This document shows, one piece after another, positions 44,890 through 55,746 of a stretch of DNA of 64,000 nucleotides. A program made the translations under genes and the position numbers. Under the pieces are notes generated by a model. It had not been told where the DNA came from and made no database searches. It worked only from the letters and a program-made list of their open reading frames with translations. Source of the DNA: Neoarius graeffei. Taxonomy: Eukaryota; Chordata; Actinopteri; Siluriformes; Ariidae. Positions within the stretch are counted from its first letter, which is position 1. Every line of letters begins with the position of its first letter. Location of the stretch: NCBI RefSeq assembly GCF_027579695.1, contig NC_083582.1, forward strand, positions 3,780,378-3,844,377, read 5' to 3'.

Positions 44890-45517
44890 TCTGCAGAATT
44901 ATCAAAATCACAAAAAAATCTTTTTTGTATGTAAGGGGATGGTTGTAACACTTTCAAAAAACTTGTTACAACCTACCCCACCACTGCCAGCCATTGCTTA
45001 GCTAGCTGTATTAGCATGGTGCTTTGACATTAGCAGGGGATAAGTACACCATTCTTTACCTTAGAGACTGTAGTTTGACCTGATATAACTCATACAACGT
45101 TACCTACAATGTGTAAAGCACTAGGAAAAAAAATAATATTAAAAAAAAGTTACTTTCTTACCTCAGACTTTGTTTTTTTCACTTCTCTCCGTGAGAACTT
45201 GCGCCAACGATTTCCAAATGTCCATGCGTGGTCGAAAAGGAACTATGAAGAGATTCTAATTGCCACATGACTTGTATCTTATCCCTGATTGGTGGAATTA
45301 GTGGCGTTACAACTCCCCCCGTGTTACAACCATATGACGTTCCCCCTATGACGTTGCATTTATTGTCCAGTTGTATTTTATCTTTGGGGTGAACTAGCAG
45401 CTGTCAGAGGTTCTTGTATGGTTTGACCGTGGTGTTGATGTGGTATTTCTTCATGGATCGTTGGATGCGTTCTGTAACTCCTTTTATGTATGGTAGTGTG
45501 ACAAAGCCTTTCCCTCC

Positions 45518-46027
45518 GTGATGTTATACGACCGAACACAGAACATCACGGAGGAGAAAGACAGACAGGAGGAGGAACAACACATCCAACAGGCATTAAA
45601 AAACTGCCAATATCCACCGTGGGCAATTCGAAAAGGGAAACTACAGACACAAACAAAGGAAAAAACCAAACAAACAAGGAAAAACACAGAAAAAACAAAC
45701 CGAGGCTTTGTCACACTACCATACATAAAAGGAGTTACAGAACGCATCCAACGATCCATGAGGAAATACCACATCAACACCCCGGTCAAACCATACAAGA
45801 ACCTCCGACAGCTGCTAGTTCACCCCAAAGATAAAATACAACTGGACAATAAATGCAATGTCATATATGAAATCCCTTGCCGGTCATGCAATAAAGTTTA
45901 TATTGGTGAAACGGGCAGATGCTTCCACACTCGCAGGAAAGAACACCAATTAGAATGTGAAAAAGAAACAACAAAAAGACTCACAAGATCCGAAAAAGAA
46001 AAAGCACACCAAGAAAATCAGCCATTT
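45518..46027 (+). pseudogene. Penelope-like GIY-YIG endonuclease fragment
   Basis: The frame starts MMLYDRTQNITEEKDRQEEE. Near residue 125 the GIY-YIG domain begins: CNVIYEIPCRSCNKVYIGET, with the paired Cys before the YIG motif and the downstream Arg/His region GRCFHTRRKEH. This is the single-strand-nicking domain of endonuclease-bearing Penelope-like elements (Neptune/Poseidon type in fish). It is preceded by the linker GVTERIQRSMRKYHINTPVK. The upstream RT is not present. The reading is interrupted by the SINE at 46028. Confidence 0.8.
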
Positions 46028-46405
46028 CTCATCTCATCTCATTATCTGTAGCCGCTTTATCCTGTTCTACAGGGTCGCAGGCGAGCTGGATCCTATCCCA
46101 GCTGACTACGGGTGAAAGGTGGGGTTCACCCTGGACAAGTCGCCAGGTCATCACAGGGCTGACACATAGACACAGACAACCATTCACACTCACATTCACA
46201 CCTACGCTCAATTTAGAGTCACCAGTTAACCTAACCTGCATGTCTTTGGACTGTGGGGGAAACCGGAGCACCCGGAGGAAACCCACGCGGACACCGGGAG
46301 AACATGCAAACTCCGCACAGAAAGGCCCTCGCCGGCCACGGGGCTCGAACCCAGGACCTTCTTGCTGTGAGGCGACAGCGCTAACCACTACACCACCGTG
46401 CTGCC
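46028..46405 (-). mobile_element. V-SINE with 11-bp TSD in the Penelope-like copy
   Basis: A minus-strand SINE flanked by ATCAGCCATTT (46017-46027, 46406-46416). The sister copy on the other arm lacks it. Confidence 0.95.
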
Positions 46406-46441
46406 ATCAGCCATTTCAGACCACTGTAAACAGCAAAATCA

Positions 46442-46665
46442 TATAATGAATTGGGAAGAGGCCAGAGTCATTCGCGCTGAAGAGAATAGATTCCAGCGTT
46501 GGATTTTGGAGGCAGTGGAGATACGAAAGCGGGCGCAGAGAACGATGAACCGGGATGAGGGAGCGTACGCGCTGTCACACACCTGGAGCACCGTCCTGGA
46601 GGAGCGACCTGACAGCAGGAGGTGTGAACTACCTGTCAAATTGGGCGGGACGTTCACGCCTCCTT
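46442..46665 (+). pseudogene. Penelope-like C-terminal domain fragment
   Basis: Reads MNWEEARVIRAEENRFQRWI, then RTMNRDEGAYALSHTW and VLEERPDS. A nearly identical frame lies on the minus strand at 43692-43474. This tail follows the GIY-YIG domain in the intact family. Confidence 0.75.
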
Positions 46666-46889
46666 AGAGTAACATCAGCTGATAAGGCACGTCACCACTC
46701 GACATCTGGTGGCTGTTTTGAAGAAGGCGGAAGTTTATCGCCGAAACTGTCAAGGTAACATCTTAAAAAATCCTTGTCTTAAGAAATGAATTTAAAGAAT
46801 AGTTTCAATAGGTAGACATAATGAACTTTCACTACATATGTCCATGTGTGAGTTGATTGGAGTGTGTAGAAACTTTCATGCTGTAATCC

Positions 46890-47580
46890 ATGACTTCCTG
46901 ATTAACTGGGGAACAAATATGAGGCGACACAGAGGCCAAATTCCCTCAACATCACCATGGGAAAGATAAGAGACCCACAAACCCAGTGAGGGAGAAGGGT
47001 GTTGACCTTCATCAGTCAGAGAATGGGGATAAAAAACAACTCTTCTCCTGAAAATGTCCATTTCTACTGTTAGGGCAAAAATTAAAAAAGTGGACACCAA
47101 CTGGAACTGTTCCACACTCACCTGGAAGAGGAGCCAAGTTTATTTTACCCCACGGGCAGTGCGGAAGAGGGAAAGAGAGGCAAAAAACAAACATCCCCAA
47201 GGGTCACTGTTGGTGGATTACAAGAAAAAGTAAAATCTTGGGGTTTCCAAGTCTCTAAAGCCCCATCAGACTCCACCTCCATACCAACAGATTATTTGGA
47301 AGGTTCCAGAAAAAGCCTCTTCTGTCAGTTAACCACGAACGTAAGCACCTCAAGTTTGTGAAACGCAGCGACAGCTTTGACTGGAACCGTGTTCTCTGGT
47401 CTGATGGAACAAAAATGGAGCTTTTTGGCAATAAACACTCGCGGTGGGTTTGGTGTAAAAAGAAGGATGGCTATAATGAACAGAACCCGATCCCAACTGT
47501 AAAATAAGGTGGAAGTTTTGTGGTGTTTTGGGACTGTTTTTCCTCCAAAGGCCTGGAAACCTTGTTAGGGTCCATTTTTC
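46890..47580 (+). pseudogene. Decayed Tc1 transposase
   Basis: Recognisable pieces occur in order: the helix-turn-helix/linker region (CACTCACCTGGAAGAGG, encoding HSPGRG-like sequence in other copies), RLFGRFQKKPLL, RVLWSDGTKMELFG (the catalytic-Asp motif WSDE with Glu changed to Gly), WVWCKKKDGYNEQNPIPTVK, and a stop. There are frameshifts and at least one stop. The 3' part is cut at about 47580 by the L2 insertion. It is a different Tc1 family from 22304-23905. Confidence 0.75.
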
Positions 47581-47584
47581 ACGT

Positions 47585-48209
47585 GCAGCAGTAAAAGACC
47601 TCAGGGTGATCACTGACTCCAGTCTTTCATTTGAAACTCATATTGATGATAATACAAGGATAGCTTTCTTTCATTTCAGAAATATTGCTAAGATAAGAAA
47701 TTTCATGTCACTACACGATGCAGAAAAACTAGTTCATGCTTTTGTTCCCTCCCGGTGGGATTACTGTAATGCCTTACTGTCTGGATGTTCCAATAAGTGC
47801 ATAAACAAGCTCCAGTTAGTTCAAATTGCAGCAGTGAGAGTCCTTACTAGAACTAGAAAATATGACCCCATCACCCCTGTCTTATCCACACTGCATTGGC
47901 TCCCAATCAAACTGCTTATTGATTATTTATAAAATGCTCCTATTGACCTTTAAAGCACTAAATGGTCTCGCACCACAGTACCTGAGCGAACTTCTGGTCC
48001 TTTATGACCCGCCACGCCTACTTAGATCAAAAGGTGCAGGCTATCTGCTGGTACCTCGTATAGTGAAGGCGACATCAGGGGGCGGAGCCTTTTCTTACAA
48101 AGCTCCACAGTTATGGAACAGCCTTCCAAGTAGTGTTCGGGAATCAGACACAGTCTCAGCGTTTAAGTCTCGGCTGAAAACAGATCTGTTTAGTCAAGCC
48201 TTTTGTTAA
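47585..48209 (+). pseudogene. L2 reverse transcriptase C-terminus, frameshifted
   Basis: Two overlapping frames carry DLRVITDSSLSFETHI, RWDYCNALLSG, KLQLVQIAAVRVL, then after a frameshift near 47930 FKALNGLAPQYLSELL, PQLWNSLPSSVRESD and FKSRLKTDLFSQAF, the usual end of L2 ORF2. The catalytic RT core upstream is missing (5' truncation). Confidence 0.8.
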
Positions 48210-48887
48210 TGGTGTTTATGAGGTAAAGGAGTAGATCTGGAGGATCCTCAGGCATGGAGTGTTTTGGTAAACTGGGATGTATGGATGCTGTCAGTCCCCC
48301 ACTCTCACTCGTTCACTGGGGTTTGTTGACGGTGTAGTGGCTGCTGTTTTATGTCCTGAGGCTCCCTCATGTCTGTGTTACCTTCTGGGTCTTCCTTTTA
48401 GTTATGCTGTCATAGTTAGTCTCGCCAGAGTCCCTACTTGCACTCAGCGCAAAATGTATATCGTTCTTAACCGTTAGGTGACACTGGGCATACCTAACAA
48501 CCTGTGTCCCCCTTGCCGTCTCTTCCCTCTGTCTGTCTCTCTCTGTCGAGTTACACGTCAATCCTGAGACACCAGTGATGCTGAACCTCTCCTGCTCTTC
48601 GGACCTGCCTGATCCATCCTGATGCCCTACTTCTGGTTGGAGTCTCATCACATCGCTCCTGTGGAGGACGGCCCCCATATGGACAGTCTAATGCCGCTTT
48701 TCCACTACAAACGCGGCTGAGCCGTGCCGTGCCGAGTCGAGCTGAGCGGGGCTGTTGGAGTTGCATTTCGACTACAACCGCGCTGAACCGTGCTGGCTGG
48801 AAGTGGGTGGACACATTGGGTGGAGTTAGCGAAAGTGGGTGGACGTCACGTGATGTCGTTAAGCAGCGCAAACAGTGACATCAGTGA

Positions 48888-49446
48888 CAGTGGCGGAACA
48901 AGTCAGAGCCGGGCCGGGGGCGGGGCAAATGACCGGGCCCTTTATTAAAGCTTATCATAACATCATTTTAGGCTACAAAATGTCCGCAACTGCGGTGTTT
49001 ACCAATTTCAACACTACCGGGTGCAACTATATGTTATTTAGTACATCAAGTCCTTCAAACGAACATGTAACTCAGAAACAAAAAACATTAAGATACTGTA
49101 CATGGCTCATAATAAAACATCAATAGCCTATACTGCGCACATTATTTGAAGGGCATACGAATGAGCGCTCAGAGTGGTGACAGGAAGAGTCAGAAATAAA
49201 AGGAGGGCGGTGCAAACCTCACTGAATGCACTGTGTTTACCAATTTCAACACTCCGGGGTGCAACTGTTTATTTTGTACATTAAGTCCTTCAAACGAACA
49301 TGTAACTCAGAAACAAAAAAACATTAGGCGACATACTGTACATGGCTCATAATAAAACATCAATAGCCTACTGCGCGCATTATTTGAAGGGCATACGACG
49401 AGCCTTGCGCTCCGCGAACTCGTCCACGATGCTCTGTATGTCACTG
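48888..49446. mobile_element. hAT-like insertion in the Harbinger MITE
   Basis: Absent from copy 1 of the MITE. The left end is CAGTGGCGGAAC; the right end on the other strand is CAGTGACATAC. It is flanked by similar ATCAGTGA / ATTCAGTGA. Inside, a segment of about 165 bp is directly repeated (about 48998-49160 and 49232-49400). Confidence 0.6.
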
Positions 49447-49499
49447 ATTCAGTGAGCTTTTAAGCGGTAGTCTCACGACCCGGATAGTAAACAATAAAC

Positions 49500-49823
49500 A
49501 TGGAGGACATGGAGTCGTTAGTGTTGCTGGTCTTGGTTCTGTGGCTTGTTGTCACCGACAACGCCAACAGATACTGGCAAGAGCGTATAGATGAGGCGAG
49601 GCGCATAAGGCTTCAGAAATTCTCGCAATTCGTAATTATTCTTCTTCCGGGTTTACAGTGTTTACAGATCCCAGCGTGCTCGCGGGGCGTGTGTGGGCAT
49701 GTGAGGACACTCCTCCTCACCAATCAGTGCACAGGGGAGTGTCTGCTCACGCCCCCAACCTCAGTCGGCACGGTTTGGCTCGCTTCAGCCCCACTCCAAA
49801 ACGGTGCGAGTTTTAGGGGCTAA
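49500..49823 (+). pseudogene. Harbinger transposase N-terminal remnant (copy 2)
   Basis: Starts MEDMESLVLLVLVL as in the copy at 8504-8638 (minus). The first 38 residues are identical; after RRIRL the two copies differ in frame. Only the N-terminal 40-50 residues are likely to be original coding sequence. Confidence 0.5.
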
Positions 49824-50245
49824 GCAGGGCTGAAACGAGCTGAGTCGTGCTGGTTTTTGGTAGTCGAAACGCGAGCCGTGTCGGGCTGAAGTGAGCTGAA
49901 GCGAGCTGAAGTGAGCTGAAAAAGGGTAGTGGAAAAGGGCCTTAAAGTGGCCCTTGGAAGATGCTCTGGACACTTAATACAAGCAGTTTTGCTGCAATGG
50001 TTTAGGACTACAGTCATCATGATAACTTTAGGACTGCAGTTGTCATGAACAGTTTTACACTCAAGTGTCCATCAATGAACAGTTTATAACTTCAACAAAA
50101 CAGACTTCCTGTTAAACTATAATGAATTTCCTGGTTACACGGTTGTACTTTGCGACTCTATAGGACACAGTTATAGAAGGGAGTAATTTATAATCACGCT
50201 GTCTGTTATCACCCAGATGATGTCCTTCCCATGGTTCTCCACTAA

Positions 50246-51248
50246 CTGGAGCAAGTGTGCCTCCCCATTATTGGATGAATCCGATCTTCTGTGTAGCCAC
50301 AATACTCACATTAAAATATGAATAAGAATAGAGAAATAAAATGTGATTGAAAAAGAATAAAATCTAAAATGTGGGTCAGTAGAGTAATCAGGTGTAAAGT
50401 GAAAGAGTGTGTGATCTGTAAATGATGCTTAATGTCCAATCTGATCCAACGATGGAAGTCACTGATTACACAAACCTGGAGTCAATCCCAAACTCACACT
50501 ATATAAGCACACAGGCAACTGCAAGCCTTGCTGAATGACTCTCATTGCCTGACTTCCCAAGCCTTTGCTTCCTGCTTCTGCTTGTTGATGACAGTAACAG
50601 CTCCTAACCACAAGATGGCGCTCCTGGATACTAAATGTATTAATATTATTCAAACAATCTGATGAAGTATATTTATATTTCAGTAGTTACCATGGACACA
50701 TGCCATATTTTCAGAGTAAAATAATGAAAATAACAATTAGAGAGAGCTGTATCACTTCATAATGGGTCATACTGTAAACAACAACAACAACAACCTGCAG
50801 CTTGTCACAGTAAATAAAGGAATACACTATATATCAATGAAATGACCAAAACAATATGGCCACCAAATGAGCATTTCAGATTTATAAAGTAATTTAACCA
50901 AAATACCTCACAATATTTAATTTAATGCAATATTTAATAACTCTTCAGTTACCAGACGGTGGTTAAACACATCTCTGTTGCTAAGCCAAGGCTAACGGTT
51001 TAGCTGCTAGCTAGAGCGTAGCATTTTATGCTTTTTATATAAACAATATAAACACAATGACAGTGAAAACTCGACAAAACCATCAGAAATATAAACATTT
51101 CACTCAGAAATGTTGTTGAATTACTAAAACCAGGACTCAGTCTGACTAAAAGAACACTGTAATGATATTTAGCATTAACCGCTAACCGACTCTGAAGGGA
51201 TCCGCCATATTGATTAACATCAGCGTTGAGTTACAACCTGTAAAATAA
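50246..51248. other. Intergenic, no gene seen
   Basis: AT-rich DNA with no convincing frame or element. Confidence 0.4.
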
Positions 51249-51250
51249 TA

Positions 51251-51778
51251 CACTACCGTTCAAAAGTCTGGGGTCACCCAGACAATTTTGTGTTTTCCAT
51301 GAAAAGTCACACTTTTATTTCCCACCATAAGTTGTAAAATGAATAGAAAATATAGTCGAGACATTTTTCTGGCCATTTTGAGCATTTAATCGACCCCACA
51401 AATGTGATGCTCCAGAAACTCAATCTGCTCAAAGGAAGGTCAGTTTTATAGCTTCTCTAAAGAGCTCAACTGTTTTCAGCTGTGCTAACATGATTGTACA
51501 AGGGTTTTCTAATCATCCATTAGCCTTCTGAGGCAACGAGCAAACACATTGTACCATTAGAACACTGGAGTGAGAGTTGCTGGAAATGGGCCTCTATACA
51601 CCTATGGAGATATTGCACCAAAAACCACACATTTGCAGCTAGAATAGTCATTTAGCACATTAGCAATGTATAGAGTGGATTTCTGATTAGTTTAAAGTGA
51701 TCTTCATTGAAAAGAACAGTGCTTTTCTTTCAAAAATAAGGACATTTCAAAGTGACCCCAAACTTTTGAACGGTAGTG
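51251..51778. mobile_element. Tc1/mariner-type MITE (CACTACCGTTCAAAAGT ends)
   Basis: The left end CACTACCGTTCAAAAGTCTG is matched in reverse by AACTTTTGAACGGTAGTG at the right. TA precedes the left end. About 530 bp, non-coding; subterminal GGGGTCAC/GTGACCCC blocks are shared. A very widespread fish MITE type. Confidence 0.85.
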
Positions 51779-51779
51779 T

Positions 51780-53500
51780 GCTTTATTTCAATTAAACTTT
51801 TAAACACATATTTACAAAAGCTGGAAATTTACTAACTGCATGCAAATAAAGGAAGACAGAACTACAGTCTATAAACACATTAAAGCATAAACACTGACAT
51901 AAAATTAATTTTAAAGAATTATGTGACCTTCATTACAGGGTAATGGTTTTAGGCTTTTTTTTTTTGTGAGTTAACTTCTCTAAAAGTGATTATTAGTGCA
52001 CTTGTAAATTCTAGAAATTAGAAAATGTGATAAACTGTTGAATGAATGAAAACCATAAATACGTACATTTAAAATATAGTAAATAAAATAAAAATAAAAA
52101 GTCATTAACCTCATAATATTGTTCATAATGATTAAAATAAAACAACATTTTCTAACATCCCCCCCCCCAAAAAAAAAATAAATAAATAAATAAAAAAATA
52201 AAAATCCCCTGCATCAGAATTGACCTCTTGGTGCATCGTTTCTTTGCTTTTCTTCGCTTTGTAAATGTATTCACACTTTCCCCACAGCTTTACAAACACG
52301 TATTCTGAAGGTATACAATTTATTATAGTATAAATAGTTATTTGTATAAAATGGTCATTAACACCCTTGATGATGTGTGTATCGGGTTTGCAGCTGCATC
52401 ATCAGATCATCAATCTTTGCTCAGGTATTTAATGGCTGATTCCCAGTCGAGCTGCTGTCAGCATCACGAGCGAACACAGTTTCCCTCAGTATTAATGCTG
52501 ACTCACACACAGAAATAAAATCAACAAACTGTTTTAACATCGATTTTGTTTCCTTTCCTGAAGAAGGTGCAGTGTGGTGGACCTTTAAGATGCATCAGGG
52601 GTCCCACAAGTCCAATTACGGACCTGGAATTACTTTGAAAGCTTCGCTATATCCACATTTTCAGTTTAAACCTACATGCTAAAGCTACTAAAGATGTACC
52701 CTTGATGGTTTTGGAGTGTTTTTGTAAAGTTTTCTTTCCCGTGCGTGCTGTCTAAGTAGTTGCTGAATTTAAAAGATGTTTCTTACATTGCACAAAATCT
52801 AAATAATATTTTACCTTACATTATGGTAGATTGATTAAAAAAACCCAACCCTTTTACACACTTACAGTCTTTGTCTGTCTATCTCTCATCCATCAAGCAG
52901 TCATGGCATTTGCAACATGCACATCACCTTTGAACATTTGATGACTATATGACATGTGACTGTTTTGTTGGGTGGCAGAATGTCCTGGGTTGCGGAACCG
53001 CACATGCGAGGGCCCGTCAAGGTCGCTAGCGGCTTTAATTTGTATTTGCAATGTGATATTGTTTTATTTGCACATTTGTACATATCAAATAATGTGATTC
53101 TGATTCTGATGCTGATTTTCATTCAGATTTTGATTCTATGTGTATTAGAGTCTGATCTGGACCGTGTCCCGTCTCTCCTGGTGCTGAGGAACACAGTGTG
53201 GAGAGCTCGTGGATCAGACGTCCTGATGATCAGCTGTACCAGAGTCCATGAATCACACTGATAGAAGAACACGATACCGTAGATGTAATGGTGCAGAACT
53301 GATGATAAATATGAATGCACACCATTCAAACACTCCGATCACATGATAACAGAATGGAGAAGCGTCACTGAGAGTAAAAAAAAAAACATTCCTGATTTTA
53401 TGGAAAATATCCATTCGGGATACTGGACTTTACAGGTGTGAGATAAACTCACTGTACGCCATGTCATCAGCGTTACTGTAACGAGTAAACACAAAGACTT
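51780..53500. other. Intergenic, no gene seen
   Basis: A+T-rich at 51950-52200, with a C9A9-like run at 52160-52179. No coding frame, RNA gene or complete element recognised. Confidence 0.4.
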
Positions 53501-53504
53501 GAAT

Positions 53505-54057
53505 ACATTCACCGGCCACAGTTCTCTAATCAGCCAATCCATCGGCAGCATAATATCATGATGCATTAAATCACGCAGATACAAATCAGGAGCTTCAGTT
53601 AATGTTCAAACATCAGAACGGGAAAAATTGTGATCTCAAAGTGTGACTTTCTTTCACTGTGGTATGGGTGTTGGTTTGAGCCAGATGAGTGTGAGGTTTG
53701 AGTATTTCAGAAGCTGCTGATCTCCTCCTGGGCTTTTCACACACAACAGTCTCTAGAGTTTACACAGAATGGTGCGGAAAACAAAAAACACTGAGTGAGT
53801 GAGCGACAGTTCTGTGGGTGGAAACAAACGCCTTGTTGATAAGAGAGGGTCAGAGGGAAATGGACAGATTGGTTTGAGCTTTTTTGCCAGGAAGGATATC
53901 GTAACTCATATAATCACTCTTTACAACTGTGGTGAGCAGAAAAGCATCTCAGCATGCAACAGCAGAAAGAAGAACACACTGGGTTCCACTCCTGCAGCCA
54001 AGAACAGCGATCTCAGAATCAACAACAAGTTCCTATTAAAGTGGCCGGTGAGGGTAT
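53505..54057 (-). mobile_element. MITE with GGCCACTTTA ends (copy 2)
   Basis: Reverse complement of the family at 33500-34155, with the ends TTCACCGGCCAC and AAGTGGCCGGTGAG. The interior blocks are in the same order. A GT run (54061-54087) follows. Confidence 0.75.
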
Positions 54058-54061
54058 ATAA

Positions 54062-54092
<31 letters not shown>

Positions 54093-54334
54093 AAAAATAC
54101 TAACCAGTGCAGTGTAATTCAAAACCTTCAGTTTATTGACTACTAAATTGTTCAAATATTCACACAGACTATAATGTTATAAGCACTGAAAACATTACAG
54201 CAGGTAAAGGGGGCACTTATTTTTGCACCTCACTGTCAAATCACATTCTTGTGATGTAAAATATTTATTGAAATGTCCAGATAAAATAGATAAAGAGTTT
54301 AAACATGGACACACACACACACACACACACACCC

Positions 54335-54583
54335 TCAGAGTTGAGTGTCACACATGGCTCTTGCTCGCTGCAGAGTGTATGTGCGCCGACTGCAGACTTC
54401 CAGAAGCTTCTTCCTGGGTCCGAGTGGAATGTTGATGATGGCCAGGTCAGGCTCGGAGCACAGCATCAGAGCTTCCAGGTCCATCTGCTCCTTCAGGAAC
54501 AGAGACAGGAATTCACCGAGACCCTGAGACACCAGGAACACCTCCAGAGAAGAGGAGCAAGGCTGCAGATAATCATATTCTCC

Positions 54584-54623
<40 letters not shown>

Positions 54624-54649
54624 CCAGCATCACCATCCCACAGAAGAGC
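54335..54649 (-). CDS. Terminal exon of a USH1G/ANKS4B-type SAM-domain scaffold
   Basis: The exon starts at 54649 after an acceptor TCTCTTGCAG (phase 0) and ends at a stop at 54335; 104 codons. It begins ALLWDGDAGD, runs into about a dozen Asp encoded by an ATC/GAT trinucleotide run (54584-54622), then a SAM domain: LEVFLVSQGLGEFLSLFLKE, MDLEALMLCSEPDLAI, IPLGPRKKLLEVCSRR. The protein ends in CDTQL, a class-I PDZ ligand. SAM plus a terminal PDZ ligand is the signature of SANS (USH1G) and its relative ANKS4B, which bind harmonin in stereocilia and microvilli. Which of the two is not settled. No ankyrin-repeat exons are seen in the 9 kb upstream, so they lie past the transposon pile or outside the window. 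AATAAA follows at 54269-54264. Confidence 0.7.
54584..54622. repeat. (ATC)n coding for poly-Asp
   Basis: A trinucleotide run on the plus strand; on the minus strand it is GAT codons inside the SAM-protein exon. Such runs commonly vary in length between individuals. Confidence 0.9.
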
Positions 54650-55250
54650 CTGCAAGAGATATATGATATAAAACAGACCAACATGGAATTAAGCACAAAA
54701 TACAGAACACAGCGCTGCACTAAATTCCTTCATCGAGGGATTTTGGAGATCGTGTTAAATCATACACCAGAGGTTTTAAAAGCTACGAGTTACAAACAGC
54801 ATTTCCAGATTGATCCACTTCGGAGAGCAGATATAAAAAGATTCATTTTTTTGATGAATGAAATCCCTACATTCACACTCACAGGACAAAGCGACAGACA
54901 ATTATTATTTTCCTGTGTACGTGAGCGACAGTAACAAAAGTGACCACAGAACCACAACAAGCGTCATTTTGACAGCGTTTTCTCAATTCTATGCAAATTA
55001 CGAGTAGGTATGACACCATAAACAAATCCAAAGTATTTGGCATTCATCTTGAACGATGAACGATGAAGCTTGGAAGGAAGTAGCAGAGATTGCTCGTGTG
55101 TGTAGTTAGTACTGTACACTAAGCTCGCTTTGCTAATCTGAGAACAAATCTTGTACAAAGCTGCGCACGTAACATGTAAATCAAATTTCGATGCTGATTA
55201 GTCTGTTATTAAATTTGTGTTCACCTAGTTAGCTTCAGAAGCTAGTATAA
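54650..55250. other. Intron upstream of the SAM exon
   Basis: No coding exon recognised on either strand. Confidence 0.4.
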
Positions 55251-55559
55251 GCTATACCCTCACCGGCCACTTTAATAGGAACGTGTTCTTGGTTCTAAGA
55301 TCGCTGTTCTTGGCTGCAGGAGTGGAACCCAGTGTGTTCTTCTTTCTGCTGTTGCATGCTGAGATGCTTTTCTGCTCACCACGGTTGTAAAGAGTGATTA
55401 TATGAGTTACTATATCCTTCCTGCAAAAAAGCTCAAACCAATCTGTCCATTTCCCTCTGACCCTCTCTTATCAACAAGGCGTTTGTTTCGACCCACAGAA
55501 CTGTCGCTCACTCACTCAGTGTTTTTTGTTTTCCGCACCATTCTGTGTAAACTCTAGAG

Positions 55560-55665
55560 CAGGGGTGGGGAACGTCCAGCCTCCGGGCCATATATGGCCT
55601 GTGAGACTGTTTGATCCGGCCCGCAAGATGATTTCATAATTACTCACACACACACACAATTAAAA

Positions 55666-55746
<81 letters not shown>

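Larger units (their letters stand above)
43893..45346 (-). mobile_element. pogo-type (Tc1/mariner superfamily) element, TA TSD
   Basis: The ends are inverted: GGGGAGACCGGGTATGGTTG at the left, and on the other strand GGGGGAACGTCATATGGTTG. TA flanks both (43891-43892, 45347-45348). The intact site is seen in the sister Penelope copy, and removing the element restores it exactly. It has internal copies of a GTTACAACCTACCCC motif. A pogo-like helix-turn-helix coding piece remains at 44740-44889; the rest of the transposase is missing. A SINE (44261-44639) is inserted. Confidence 0.85.
43290..45530 (-). mobile_element. Penelope-like element 3' part, minus copy, split by pogo element
   Basis: On the minus strand it reads from 45530 into the GIY-YIG endonuclease region, is interrupted at 45348-43891 by a pogo-type element, and continues to the C-terminal domain (MNWEEARVIRAEENRYQRW, about 43692-43474) and a 3' end with a hairpin at 43392-43421. 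It lies head-to-head with a second copy (45518-46810). The coding pieces are fragments. Confidence 0.75.
45518..46810 (+). mobile_element. Penelope-like element 3' part, plus copy, split by a SINE
   Basis: It contains a GIY-YIG endonuclease region (45518-46027), then a SINE (46028-46405), then the C-terminal domain (46442-46665) and the 3' end with a GGCG..CGCC hairpin (46718-46747). Penelope-like elements use an RT related to telomerase plus this endonuclease; the RT is missing here. It forms a large inverted repeat with the copy at 43290-45530. Confidence 0.8.
48692..49942. mobile_element. Harbinger MITE (copy 2), TAA TSD, hosting a hAT
   Basis: The ends are TGCCGCTTTTCCACTAC and, inverted, AGGCCCTTTTCCACTAC. 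TAA is duplicated (48689-48691, 49943-49945); the related L2 3' UTR at 20880 (inverted) shows the empty site. It is inverted relative to copy 1 (7681-8898), and carries the same N-terminal transposase remnant at 49500. Confidence 0.85.
47581..50245 (+). mobile_element. L2-type LINE 3' half, split by MITEs
   Basis: It starts in the RT C-terminal domain (about 47585) and runs through the 3' UTR, continuing after a Harbinger MITE (48692-49942) to about 50245. The 3' UTR parts match 20455-21030 in reverse and 2703-3072. Confidence 0.75.
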
